Assembly (NCBI RefSeq): GCF_049808615.1 | Contig: NZ_JBNCAN010000009.1 | Location: forward strand, 1 to 64,000 | Source of the DNA: Modicisalibacter sp049808615 | GTDB taxonomy: Bacteria; Pseudomonadota; Gammaproteobacteria; Pseudomonadales; Halomonadaceae | DNA: 64,000 bases | Reading direction: 5' to 3' | Translations under genes and position numbers: made by a program | Shown: positions 1 through 7,524 of the stretch, in pieces | How the letters are laid out: each line of letters begins with the position of its first letter | Position numbering within the stretch: the first letter of the stretch is position 1 | Notes under the pieces: model-generated | Told to the model about the DNA's origin: nothing | Seen by the model: only the letters and a program-made list of their open reading frames with translations | Databases searched by the model: none

Positions 1-24
1 TGCGTTCTGAAACCAAAGAACTGA

Positions 25-369
25 TCAAAAAACCATCAAATTAGAGGCTTGGGCGCGGCAACGGCCCGCGCCCTCGGAATCTGGGCGCTGCTGACCAGCC
101 CGGTGCAATATCCGGGCTAGCTCGACATCGAGAATGGTCTTCAGCCCCTCGAAACCATGACGAAGCTCCGTCATGTTGCGGCTCTTATAGACCGCCAAGG
201 CATAGGCCCGGGCAAAATGGATCAGGAATAGATAATCCTGCTGCAAATAATGTCGAAAGGCGTCCGGCTCGAGGGTGCCGGCGCCCAACTGGCGCACGAA
301 GTCGTGTTCGATATAGGCGCGCCAGTCGTCCTGACAGGTCTTTGTCAGGTCGCTGAAATGGTAATTCAT
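25..369 (-). pseudogene. Truncated TenA-family (thiaminase II) gene
   Basis: The first 85 or so residues read as a TenA/thiaminase II N-terminus: FSDLTKTCQDDWRAYIEHDF near the start, then a conserved DYLFLIHFARAYALAVYKS segment, ending at ILDVEL. TenA proteins are usually about 220 residues and salvage thiamine pyrimidine. Here similarity stops near base 115, followed by about 28 unrelated residues and a stop at 25-27, inside the window. The gene is therefore broken rather than cut by the window edge. The start at 369 has a GGAGAG ribosome site just upstream. None of the other reverse frames restores a TenA C-terminus, so a junction with foreign or deleted DNA near 111-118 is more likely than a point frameshift. 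Confidence 0.6.
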
Positions 370-413
370 GTGGCTCTCCGGCAGGGTCGAACGGTGTAAG
401 ATCTTTTACATTT

Positions 414-767
414 CTACCATAACCAACTGCCCGGATTGGCCGGTGGCTGGCCGCGGCGCACGTCACGCAGGCCGATGACACAGCGTACGATCAACCACAC
501 CATCAGCAGCGGCCAGATCAATACACCGACCGCGATCAGGGTGAGCACGAAGGCGACGATGGAATAGAGCAGGCCGATCCAGAAGGTGCGGATCTGATAG
601 CGATAATGCTCCCGTAGCCAGGGGGCGGCATCACCTTGGTAGACATAGGCCATGACGACCCCGATCAGCAGGGTGACATTGGCGGTGATCAGCCCTGCCA
701 GATAGAGCACGTAGATGATCTGAGGGACGCTGATTTCGTCTTTCGACACGACCGGGGAGGTGGACAT
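414..767 (-). CDS. Small multi-pass membrane protein, COG3671/DUF4870-like
   Basis: The protein has 117 residues starting at MSTSPVVSKDE. This start has GGAG 6-7 bases upstream; a longer frame to 878 lacks such a site. There are three hydrophobic stretches: IIYVLYLAGLITANVTLLIGVVMAYV as a long first pair, then FWIGLLYSIVAFVLTLIAVGVLIWPLLMVWLIVRCVIG. An amphipathic WLREHYRYQIRTFW loop lies between them, as in COG3671-type proteins. The function of that group is not established. It stands alone on the minus strand between the tenA remnant and the sugar dehydrogenase homologue. The family name is from memory of the motif layout. Confidence 0.7.
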   Translation of the reverse strand: MSTSPVVSKDEISVPQIIYVLYLAGLITANVTLLIGVVMAYVYQGDAAPWLREHYRYQIRTFWIGLLYSIVAFVLTLIAVGVLIWPLLMVWLIVRCVIGLRDVRRGQPPANPGSWLW

Positions 768-929
768 CGCAGACTCCGTAGATAATGGGTAATGTCTATT
801 TTCCCATTCTATGAGCTGGGATTCGAGTATCGTTCTCCACGCCAAGAGCTTGCCCGCAATCTGCTGTGTGTCGGTCATACATCGTTAAATTCTGACGTTA
901 ACTCGCTAAATCATGAACAGACTCTAAGA

Positions 930-2177
930 CTAGTCATTTGACTTGCTCAGCAGCTTACCCTTTTTTACGTCACCACTGGCAAAGGTCACCTTGTAAAGGC
1001 CGGTCTCGCCGCTGTCGGAGGTAAAGTAGAGCGTATCGTCCGCGGTGAAGACGACGCCGACTGGACGCGCCCAACGATTGCCTTGTTCGTCCTGAAAGCC
1101 GGCCAGCAGTTCGTGGATTTGTCCGTCGTTCGGCGAATCGAGAGTAATACTGGTGATCAGGGGCTCGCGTCGCGATGCCGGATCGCCGGAAGCGCCGCCG
1201 CGCGGCTTCGTGGCCCAGCTGCCGCGTACCGCCGCGACTGCATCCAAGCCAAGCGAACTGTCCGGCGATGCGAAGTCCAGCCCCATAGGAGCGCTGCGAG
1301 CAGGAAAGGTCGCAATCGGCGCGCTGACGTCGCCGGCCGGACGTGGTGGCTCGTGATCGATACAGTCATCGCGCTGGAGCTCTTCGTTTATCCACTGGAA
1401 CCAGGGCATGCCAAAGAAGTCTCCCTGTTCGACCCGGACCAGCACCTCTCGGGGCTCCTCATAGCCCCAATGATCCGGTCCGTTGTTGGTGGCGTAGAGC
1501 GTGCCCTGATGATCCCAGGCCAGACCGATCGGGTTGCGCAAGCCGGTTGCATAGGGCTGCCATCTTGGGGAGTCGCCACTTTCATCGAGCACCATGATCC
1601 CGCCACGCCGATTCTCGAAACGATAGCTTTCCCCGATGTACTGATTCGAGCAGTTGCCCTGAATGCCCAGGCCCACGTAAAGACGCTCGTCTGGCCCAGT
1701 GACCAGGGTGCGGGAGCTATGACCGCCGCCCCCCGGGATGCGAGCAATCCGTTTGAAGTCATTCTCGCCAGGCCTGTCGCCGGGACGGTAATCGGCGGCC
1801 AGCAGGGCGTCGGTGGTGGCCACATAGAGCCGGTCGCCGCGCTGGGCCACGCTGTGGGGATAGCCCTCGATCCGGACCAGTACCTCGGCACGCTCGTAGG
1901 GCGGCGTCAGGCGATAGATGCGATTCGCCTGGCTGCCGATGAACATCTCGCCGTCGCGTCCCAGGCTGATCAGGCGTGGCGCGTCCAGATCGGCGACCTT
2001 GCGGATGGTCGTTCCCGGCGGGGCCATGAGGTGATGGGACGTGTTGGCGACCTCGACCGGAACCAGCCCACTGTCACTCTGCTGGGCGTAAAGAGATGAG
2101 GATGTGAACAGCGTCAGAAGCGTCAGGGTGAAAGTGATGAAAGCAGGGCGCTGATTACAACCTGGATCGATAGGCAT
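930..2177 (-). CDS. Secreted PQQ-dependent sugar (sorbosone) dehydrogenase-like beta-propeller protein
   Basis: The protein has 415 residues beginning MPIDPGCNQRPAFITF, with a signal peptide ending near LYAQQ, so it is exported. The start at 2177 has AAGGAG 8 bases upstream; an open frame runs to 2333 but overlaps the lpxL remnant. Propeller motifs include GHSSRTLVTGPDERLYVGLG, ATGLRNPIGLAWD and NNGPDHWGYEEPREV, typical of the glucose/sorbosone dehydrogenase group that oxidises sugars in the periplasm with PQQ. No PQQ synthesis genes or electron acceptor lie nearby. Substrate is unknown, and the family also contains members without proven activity. Confidence 0.8.
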   Translation of the reverse strand: MPIDPGCNQRPAFITFTLTLLTLFTSSSLYAQQSDSGLVPVEVANTSHHLMAPPGTTIRKVADLDAPRLISLGRDGEMFIGSQANRIYRLTPPYERAEVLVRIEGYPHSVAQRGDRLYVATTDALLAADYRPGDRPGENDFKRIARIPGGGGHSSRTLVTGPDERLYVGLGIQGNCSNQYIGESYRFENRRGGIMVLDESGDSPRWQPYATGLRNPIGLAWDHQGTLYATNNGPDHWGYEEPREVLVRVEQGDFFGMPWFQWINEELQRDDCIDHEPPRPAGDVSAPIATFPARSAPMGLDFASPDSSLGLDAVAAVRGSWATKPRGGASGDPASRREPLITSITLDSPNDGQIHELLAGFQDEQGNRWARPVGVVFTADDTLYFTSDSGETGLYKVTFASGDVKKGKLLSKSND

Positions 2178-2220
2178 GACCTCGACTCCTTGTCTTGTGT
2201 CCGCATCTGTTTCACCAGTG

Positions 2221-2373
2221 TAGACAGCGATGTTTAAAAAATTCTCTAAAGTTTCTTGTAGATACGAAATTTCCGATGCTCGGGATGGTTCTGATCCTGC
2301 TCGGGCGTCTTGCGATAGCGTTTGTATTCCCATTGATACTGCACCGGGTCCAGGACGATGGCGGCTTCGACGC
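2221..2373. repeat. Left copy of a ~150-bp direct repeat flanking the PGA-like block
   Basis: Aligned at a constant offset of 5151 bases with 7372-7524. Bases 2250-2342 are identical to 7401-7493 (93 bp), with scattered mismatches on either side (for example at 2343, 2355 and 2366) before similarity is lost near 2374. Both copies have the same orientation and both correspond to the 3' end of an lpxL-like gene. The left copy lies just beyond the last gene of the pgs operon. Confidence 0.9.
2246..2373 (-). pseudogene. Orphan 3' fragment of the lpxL-like acyltransferase gene
   Basis: Read on the minus strand this encodes the last 40 or so residues of the acyltransferase at 7397-8335, including its terminal HRKFRIYKKL and a stop codon in the same place (2246-2248). 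The rest of the gene is missing upstream. Several differences from the intact copy are synonymous, which suggests the two ends came from related but not identical lpxL alleles. It is the expected leftover when an element integrates into the 3' end of a gene and supplies a replacement end. Confidence 0.85.
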
Positions 2374-2453
2374 GGTCGATGGACGATCAGGTGAAGGCCA
2401 TGGGTGCGGGCGGCTGAGAACTGTGAGCCGCGCCGTGATAATGGCTGTCGCGC

Positions 2454-3521
2454 TCAGTGAGGATGTCTTACGTCGGGTGCCAGCGCCTCCAGGCTTTCGC
2501 GGAGGATGCGAGAGAGGTCGCGGCTTCTCAGGATCGGGTCCACGCGCTGCTCAATATGTAGAAACTCGGATCCGGGTGATGCAAAACCTACCTGCAAGGC
2601 GTCCCTGAACGCCCGCCACTGTACATTGTCGTGGCCGCAGAGACGGCGATACCGATATTGTGCGTGGTCCTGCGGATCCTGGCAGCTAACCGCGAGCCCT
2701 GGATCGCTGCCCAAACGACGCCGCAACGCGTCGCGCAAGCGGACAGACAACGGCGAGGTGCCTGGATCGGACGACGGCCCGCTTGAAACGATGAACCACG
2801 TCTCGAACGGCGACTCCGGGTCGCGGCGTCCCCGTGACATGCCGTGAAACTGAACGATGACGGCGGCCGGCCACAGGTTCGCCAGCACCAGATGGGCGGT
2901 GTGGAACAGCGTATCGACCGAATGTGCCGCGTCGGAAACCTTGTAAGGTTGCGGTTTGCCCTTGCCTGGCTCGGGGTTACAGACCCTTGTCCGGCCCGGC
3001 GACGATGACGGAGCGGAGGCCGCGCAGCGATGCGCACCGGCGACGATCGCGGCGCGCGCGCCGCTTTCTTCGACCAGCGCAACGGCTTGCTGCGCTGTAC
3101 CGCGCTCGAATAAGGGATGCGGCGCCTCGGCGATCAGATCGCGTCCGGCAGAGACCGACAGCACGACCGTCGGCTTTCCGGTGCGCCCGCGCGGCGAGAG
3201 AACCACGAATTTCCCGGCGTCGCGCACCACGTCGTCGATCTTGTAGCCAAGGCTGCCCGCGCGGTCCCGCGCCGCCGCCAGCCTGCCCGCCGCCGCGTCG
3301 GTCACCAGCGCGGTGAAATCGGCGGCTTGGGCTGAATCGAACTGCACACCATCGCCCTGGCCCCGCTGGACCCGGGGCAGTGCTGCCACGGCCTCGGATA
3401 GAGACTGTCCCCGCAGCCAGGCTGGCTCGTCGTCCGGGCCACCCACGATCGATATGATGCCGCCAGCCACCATGATGATTGCCCCCAGAAAGAGTCCTGT
3501 CCTGCGGCGCGCCTGGGTCAC
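2454..3521 (-). CDS. Membrane-anchored putative zinc hydrolase of the PGA-like operon
   Basis: The protein has 355 residues. Residues 9-28 form a hydrophobic anchor, so the rest is probably periplasmic. A likely catalytic layout is visible: APHPLFERGT (H135, E139), AGAHR (H164), FHTAH (H207, H210), QFHGM (H226) and FLHIEQ (E324). The order H-x3-E, FHG, then a late E recalls M14-like zinc hydrolases and the phage gamma-PGA hydrolase PghP (which has an SFHG and a GVQLEIS motif). This similarity is my reading from motifs, not a search result. The ATG overlaps the adaptor stop by four bases (ATGA), so translation is probably coupled. It may trim or release polymer. No close named family was recognised. 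Confidence 0.6.
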   Translation of the reverse strand: MTQARRRTGLFLGAIIMVAGGIISIVGGPDDEPAWLRGQSLSEAVAALPRVQRGQGDGVQFDSAQAADFTALVTDAAAGRLAAARDRAGSLGYKIDDVVRDAGKFVVLSPRGRTGKPTVVLSVSAGRDLIAEAPHPLFERGTAQQAVALVEESGARAAIVAGAHRCAASAPSSSPGRTRVCNPEPGKGKPQPYKVSDAAHSVDTLFHTAHLVLANLWPAAVIVQFHGMSRGRRDPESPFETWFIVSSGPSSDPGTSPLSVRLRDALRRRLGSDPGLAVSCQDPQDHAQYRYRRLCGHDNVQWRAFRDALQVGFASPGSEFLHIEQRVDPILRSRDLSRILRESLEALAPDVRHPH

Positions 3522-4746
3522 CTGGTCGCACCGTTTGACGCCGTCTCGCCAGCTTCCGCCTCTTCGGAAAGGTCGAGCAGCCCGTCTTCGGCAGCCCCTT
3601 GCGTCACTGGCACGGCTTTCGCGCCGCCCGCCGGATCCGGGTCGAAGTCGATATTCGCCGCAAGACCCGGCAGTAGTCGGGTCTCGGGCGGTAACTCGGT
3701 CAATCCGATCCTGACGGCGTATCTCGGGTTGTCGGGAAGCAACGGACTAACGACCTCGGATGTCGTCCCGTCCTCGTCGGTCGTGTCCTGCTCGATCCGC
3801 ATCGACTGGACCTTGCCGGGGAACGTCTCGCCCGGAATTGCATCGAACTCGACCGAGACGTCCTGTCCGCTTTCGACCTGCGCGAGGACGTCCTGATCCA
3901 CGTAGGTCTCGACCCAGATCTGGTCGGAAATCCACTGCACGACCACCGGGTCGCCGGCCTGCACTGACCCGCCGGGACCGATGCTCCATTCGACGATCCA
4001 TCCGTCGGCCGCGGCACGCAGCACCGTCGCCTCGAGCACCGCCTCGGCTCTGCTCAATTCGGCCTTGGCGCGGACAACCCGCGCCTCGAGCATCTGCAGG
4101 CCGGCTTGTTCGGAGTCGAGTGCCTTGAACTCGGCGCGGGCGGTACTCAGATCGCTTTTCGCCATGGCGACGTCGGCGCGGGCGGCGACACTCTCGGAAA
4201 GGGCGGTGGCCTCCGCAGCCCGTACCTCCTCGAGTTGCGCTTGAGAAATATTATTGCCTTCGGCCAACTGGCGGCTTCGTTCCCTCTCGCCCCGCCAGCG
4301 TTCCAACTCGGCCAGCCGGCCGTCAAGCGTACTTTCGGCTGCCTTGACGCGCGCCTCGTTCTGCTCGATAGCGAGCCTGCGAGTTTTCGTCTGCTCCTGG
4401 ATAGCCAGTTTCTTCTGCTCGACCGCCGCACGGGCGAGTTCGAGCTCGGCGCGACGCTGTTCGACCCGGGCTGTCTCGCTCTGGTTATGCATCCGCGCGA
4501 GGACGTCGCCCGCCGAAACCTTCTCGCCCGGTTCCACCAGGACATCGGAGATCCGGCCGTCACGCTGTGCGCCGACCGGCGTAAGGACCCCTCTTACGAC
4601 GCCCTCGTAGGTGCCGATGCTGCCCCCCAAAACCTGAAGCCGCTGGAAATGAAGAAACTGGCGGCGAGAAACAAACAGACGGCGAGCGTCGCCTTGAGCG
4701 CCCTCGAGGTGAGGATGCCGCGGAGATCGGGCTTGGATATCGTCAT
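3518..4746 (-). pseudogene. HlyD-type membrane fusion (adaptor) protein, split by a frameshift
   Basis: Two frames together make one adaptor. The first begins at ATG 4746 (overlapping the pgsC stop as ATGA) and gives a cytoplasmic tail and a membrane segment, TLAVCLFLAASFFISSGF. The second, open from about 4630 to 3518, gives a biotinyl-lipoyl-like half (GRISDVLVEPGEKVSAGDVL), a long coiled coil, the second lipoyl half (ADGWIVEWSIGPGGSVQAGD) and a beta-barrel. The frames meet at a run of six C on the plus strand (4623-4628). One extra base there gives FWGGSIGTYEG and a protein of about 409 residues. Phase variation, a real mutation or a sequencing error are all possible. HlyD proteins bridge inner and outer membranes in export. 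Confidence 0.75.
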
Positions 4747-5864
4747 GGGGCAGATCCTTTCTGCGGGGTTGATGGGCGTGTCCGTTTGAACAGGCGAAGG
4801 GACGGCGCGTATATCACCGCAGCTACAGTGGCCAGGATGGTTGCCAGGCCCACGATCACGACCGCACGCCCCGCACCGAGTATCTCTACGATCAGCAGCG
4901 TCCCGGAAAGTGTGAAAAGGACATTGGCGCTGACACCGAGGACGGTGCGCGGCAGACCCACGCGGGTCACATCGGCAGCCAGCAGGCCCGTAAGCAGGAC
5001 TGAAACGGCTGTCAGCGATGGCGACAGGACGGTCAGCGTGATCCCACCCCCAATGATCTTCTGCAGCCAAAACAAAGACCAGGACAGGCACGAGCCGACC
5101 AGCAGAACCGCGGCGAACTTGCGGCGCCCGAACAGCACCATCCTGGGCTCGAGCAACCGCGTAACCACCAGCAGCGTGACAGCGGCGAGGCCCACGAACA
5201 CGGCGAGCTCGACCGGTTTCGTGGCCAGGATGCTCAGATAGGCGCCGCCGACAAAGCCGGCACAGCGCCAGTCGCGCCGCCGCGCGATGCCGAACCAGGC
5301 CGCGACACTGAAGAATACAGCGACGGGCAGAAGCGCGAGATCGAAGGCCAGCCCTGCCTCGCCAATCGCCGGCGGCATCTCCGCAAAGCGCGGCAGGAGG
5401 CTGACCGCCGCGAGGAGAAGCGCACCGACGGCGGCGCTGGCTGCAGTGATGTTCAAGGTGGTCTGTGCGATCCCGTGGCGCGACATGTCATGTGCGATGA
5501 GGCCTGGCACGATGTATCCCATGCCGGCCAGAAGCGGCGACGATCCTCCGGTCAACCCCAGCTGCGGCAGCACCGCGTGCAGCCCCACATTCAGCAGCGC
5601 CGAGCCCACGATCGAGGCGCTGAACTTTGCGCGCTTCGTCATGAACAGCACGCGCGGCAGGAGCACATGGACCGCGGCATAGACCAGCGAGGCCGAGAGC
5701 ATGGCCGCGATCGCGATGCCCGGTGCGAAGATCGCAAAGCCGAGATAGCCCGGGACGGCGATGCCGCCGGTCGTGAGTTGTCGCTTCTCGTAGAGGCCGA
5801 TGGATGCGGCGACCCCGGCGATGAAGCCCAGGCGCACGAGTTCGGGGTGAAAGAAGAACTCCAT
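4743..5864 (-). CDS. pgsC: PgsC/CapC-like poly-gamma-glutamate synthase membrane subunit, tandemly duplicated
   Basis: The protein has 373 residues, against about 150 for Bacillus PgsC. The N-terminal half carries GIAVPGYLGFAIF, KRAKFSASIVG and GYIVPGLIAHDM, all typical of PgsC. The C-terminal half repeats the plan with GFVGGAYLSIL, FGRRKFAAVLLVG (very close to the Bacillus YGRRKFAA motif) and a degenerate third segment. It therefore looks like two PgsC units fused in one chain, with about ten or more membrane segments. PgsC partners the PgsB ligase at the inner membrane during gamma-glutamyl polymer synthesis. The ATG overlaps the pgsB stop by one base. The polymer's actual monomer is not shown by sequence. 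Confidence 0.82.
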   Translation of the reverse strand: MEFFFHPELVRLGFIAGVAASIGLYEKRQLTTGGIAVPGYLGFAIFAPGIAIAAMLSASLVYAAVHVLLPRVLFMTKRAKFSASIVGSALLNVGLHAVLPQLGLTGGSSPLLAGMGYIVPGLIAHDMSRHGIAQTTLNITAASAAVGALLLAAVSLLPRFAEMPPAIGEAGLAFDLALLPVAVFFSVAAWFGIARRRDWRCAGFVGGAYLSILATKPVELAVFVGLAAVTLLVVTRLLEPRMVLFGRRKFAAVLLVGSCLSWSLFWLQKIIGGGITLTVLSPSLTAVSVLLTGLLAADVTRVGLPRTVLGVSANVLFTLSGTLLIVEILGAGRAVVIVGLATILATVAAVIYAPSLRLFKRTRPSTPQKGSAP

Positions 5865-7144
5865 CAGGCAGACGCCTTGTGGTCGAGGTCGGATGCGTCC
5901 GCGGCAGTATCCTGGGCGTCGCCGCCACGGGGCTCGAAATGGTGCAGCAGCGCCTCGGCCTGCGCGGTATGAATGTTGACCAGACCGATCAGCATGATCG
6001 TCTCGGACTCGGTCGCGTCGAGCATCTTGTCCAACATCTGTTCGACGCTCAGTCCCCGGTGTGCGCCCATCTTCAGGATTCGGTCCATGGAAAACTCGTT
6101 GGCGACAAGGCGGTCGATCACCGGCCCCTCATAGGCGCCGAGGACGGCGATCTTGTCCACGTCGATGTCCCGCGCCGCGATCTCGGCGAACTGGAGCGCG
6201 CGTTCCTCGCGGTCGACGCGGTTGTTCAACAGGGCGATGCGCGTGGCGCCCTCGCCGCACCAGGCGTTGGCCTTGTCGATCGCCGCGACGGTGCTTTCGC
6301 GGTCATTGACCGCGAACAGATTGACCCAGTGGACCGTCCGTCCGCGCAGCGTCACTGTGTGGACCTGTGATGCGCCCGGATCCTCGGGGGCCTTGCGCAT
6401 GCCGCGCAGAGCGACCTCGCGGTCGATGCCCAGCCGGTCGGCGACAGCCAGCGCGACGGCGATGTTCTCGCGGAAGGCGAACGGGCCGAACCCGTCGAGA
6501 TCGGCGTCGGTGACGCGCGATGGGTCGCCCGCCTCGAAACTGCTCGACCGTTGGGCCGCCGTCTCCTCTAGAACGGCGACCAGATCGGGGTCGCTCTCGC
6601 CGGTGATGAAATGGCCGTCGAAGGGGCAGGTCTCGGACAGCGACCTTGCGATCTTCGGCAGCGTGTCGCCGAGTTGCTCCATGTGATCTTCCCGCACATT
6701 GGTGAGAACGCCGATCGTCGAGCGGACGATGAGCTTTTCCGACGCCCGCTGATAATCTGGACGGATCGCCATGCACTCGATGACAAGTGCGCGGGTATCG
6801 TCTGGTACGCTGCGCCGGATCACGTCGATCTGCTCGATGATGGTGGGGGCGCCCTGCCGTAGGATGGGACGATCGGCGCCCGTCTGATCCACCACCACGG
6901 CTGCGCTTCCGGTGGTCTTGGCGATCGTCGCGATCCCGGATTCACGCAGCGCCCCGGCGATCAGCCGCGTGACTGTGGATTTTCCCCGGATTCCGTTCAC
7001 GTGGATCCGGTTCGGAATGCTGTCGATTTTCTTCATGTGACGGCGTGACTCGCGTGCCCACATCCCGATCACGCCGCCCGAGAGAACCAGCGCCACGACA
7101 AACGGAATAATACCGGCTATGTCGAAGTCCGTGGTGGCCAGCAT
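5864..7144 (-). CDS. pgsB: PgsB/CapB-like poly-gamma-glutamate synthase, Mur-ligase fold
   Basis: The protein has 426 residues. An N-terminal membrane segment (IIPFVVALVLSGGVIGMW) precedes the ATP-binding loop VNGIRGKSTVTRLIAGALRE (about residues 49-68), a hallmark of CapB/PgsB. Further matches are ECMAIRPDYQ, LTNVREDHMEQLGDT and NLFAVNDRESTVAAI, the last resembling the CapB ANDPEST motif. CapB-type enzymes ligate glutamate through gamma-carboxyl acyl phosphates. The gene leads a tight operon and has GGGAG upstream of ATG 7144. A weak promoter-like pair on the minus strand (GATAAT at 7246-7241, TTGTGC at 7267-7262) is only suggestive. No pgsA/capA gene is present. The block appears richer in G+C than its neighbours by eye. 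Confidence 0.85.
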   Translation of the reverse strand: MLATTDFDIAGIIPFVVALVLSGGVIGMWARESRRHMKKIDSIPNRIHVNGIRGKSTVTRLIAGALRESGIATIAKTTGSAAVVVDQTGADRPILRQGAPTIIEQIDVIRRSVPDDTRALVIECMAIRPDYQRASEKLIVRSTIGVLTNVREDHMEQLGDTLPKIARSLSETCPFDGHFITGESDPDLVAVLEETAAQRSSSFEAGDPSRVTDADLDGFGPFAFRENIAVALAVADRLGIDREVALRGMRKAPEDPGASQVHTVTLRGRTVHWVNLFAVNDRESTVAAIDKANAWCGEGATRIALLNNRVDREERALQFAEIAARDIDVDKIAVLGAYEGPVIDRLVANEFSMDRILKMGAHRGLSVEQMLDKMLDATESETIMLIGLVNIHTAQAEALLHHFEPRGGDAQDTAADASDLDHKASA

Positions 7145-7371
7145 CGCGCCTCTCCCTGTTATGTATATCTTTCACGCGTGGCGTCCCTCACACGTGGCGT
7201 TCTCCCAAGACGATCCCGGCGTGATGCAGGTCGTCTCGGGATTATCTTTGCGCAAGTACAAGCACAAGGCGGTTGGCCTTCCACCGGCATGCAGCGGCGT
7301 GTGACAGCCCGCTCGTCATTCTGTTCCAGCTATGAGCCCCGACGACCTGTGTCTTTGCCCTTCAACCGGTG

Positions 7372-7524
7372 TGGACAGCGCTGTTTAAAGCACACTCTAG
7401 AGTTTCTTGTAGATACGAAATTTCCGATGCTCGGGATGGTTCTGATCCTGCTCGGGCGTCTTGCGATAGCGTTTGTATTCCCATTGATACTGCTCCGGGT
7501 CCAGGTCGATGGCGGCCTCGACGC
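7372..7524. repeat. Right copy of the direct repeat, within the lpxL-like 3' end
   Basis: Partner of 2221-2373 at an offset of 5151 bases. It covers the last 43 or so codons and the downstream 25 bases of the intact acyltransferase gene. Identity is perfect over 7401-7493. The pair brackets exactly the pgsBC-adaptor-hydrolase block. Confidence 0.9.

Noticed and set aside
1083..2099. Plus-strand open frame of 338 codons
   Set aside because: It runs antisense through the sugar dehydrogenase homologue, which has a signal peptide and family motifs. The antisense product has no recognisable features.
2410..2431. GCGGCT/AGCCGC hairpin downstream of the PGA-like operon
   Set aside because: Only six base pairs with a ten-base loop and no T-run on the minus strand; too weak to call as a terminator.
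2977..3531. Minus-strand frame of 184 codons overlapping the operon hydrolase
   Set aside because: Different frame of the same DNA with an Arg-rich, low-complexity product; the 355-residue frame keeps the His/Glu motifs and the ATGA overlap.
4106..4789. Plus-strand open frame of 227 codons
   Set aside because: Antisense to the coiled-coil part of the HlyD-type adaptor; no ribosome site and no family motif.
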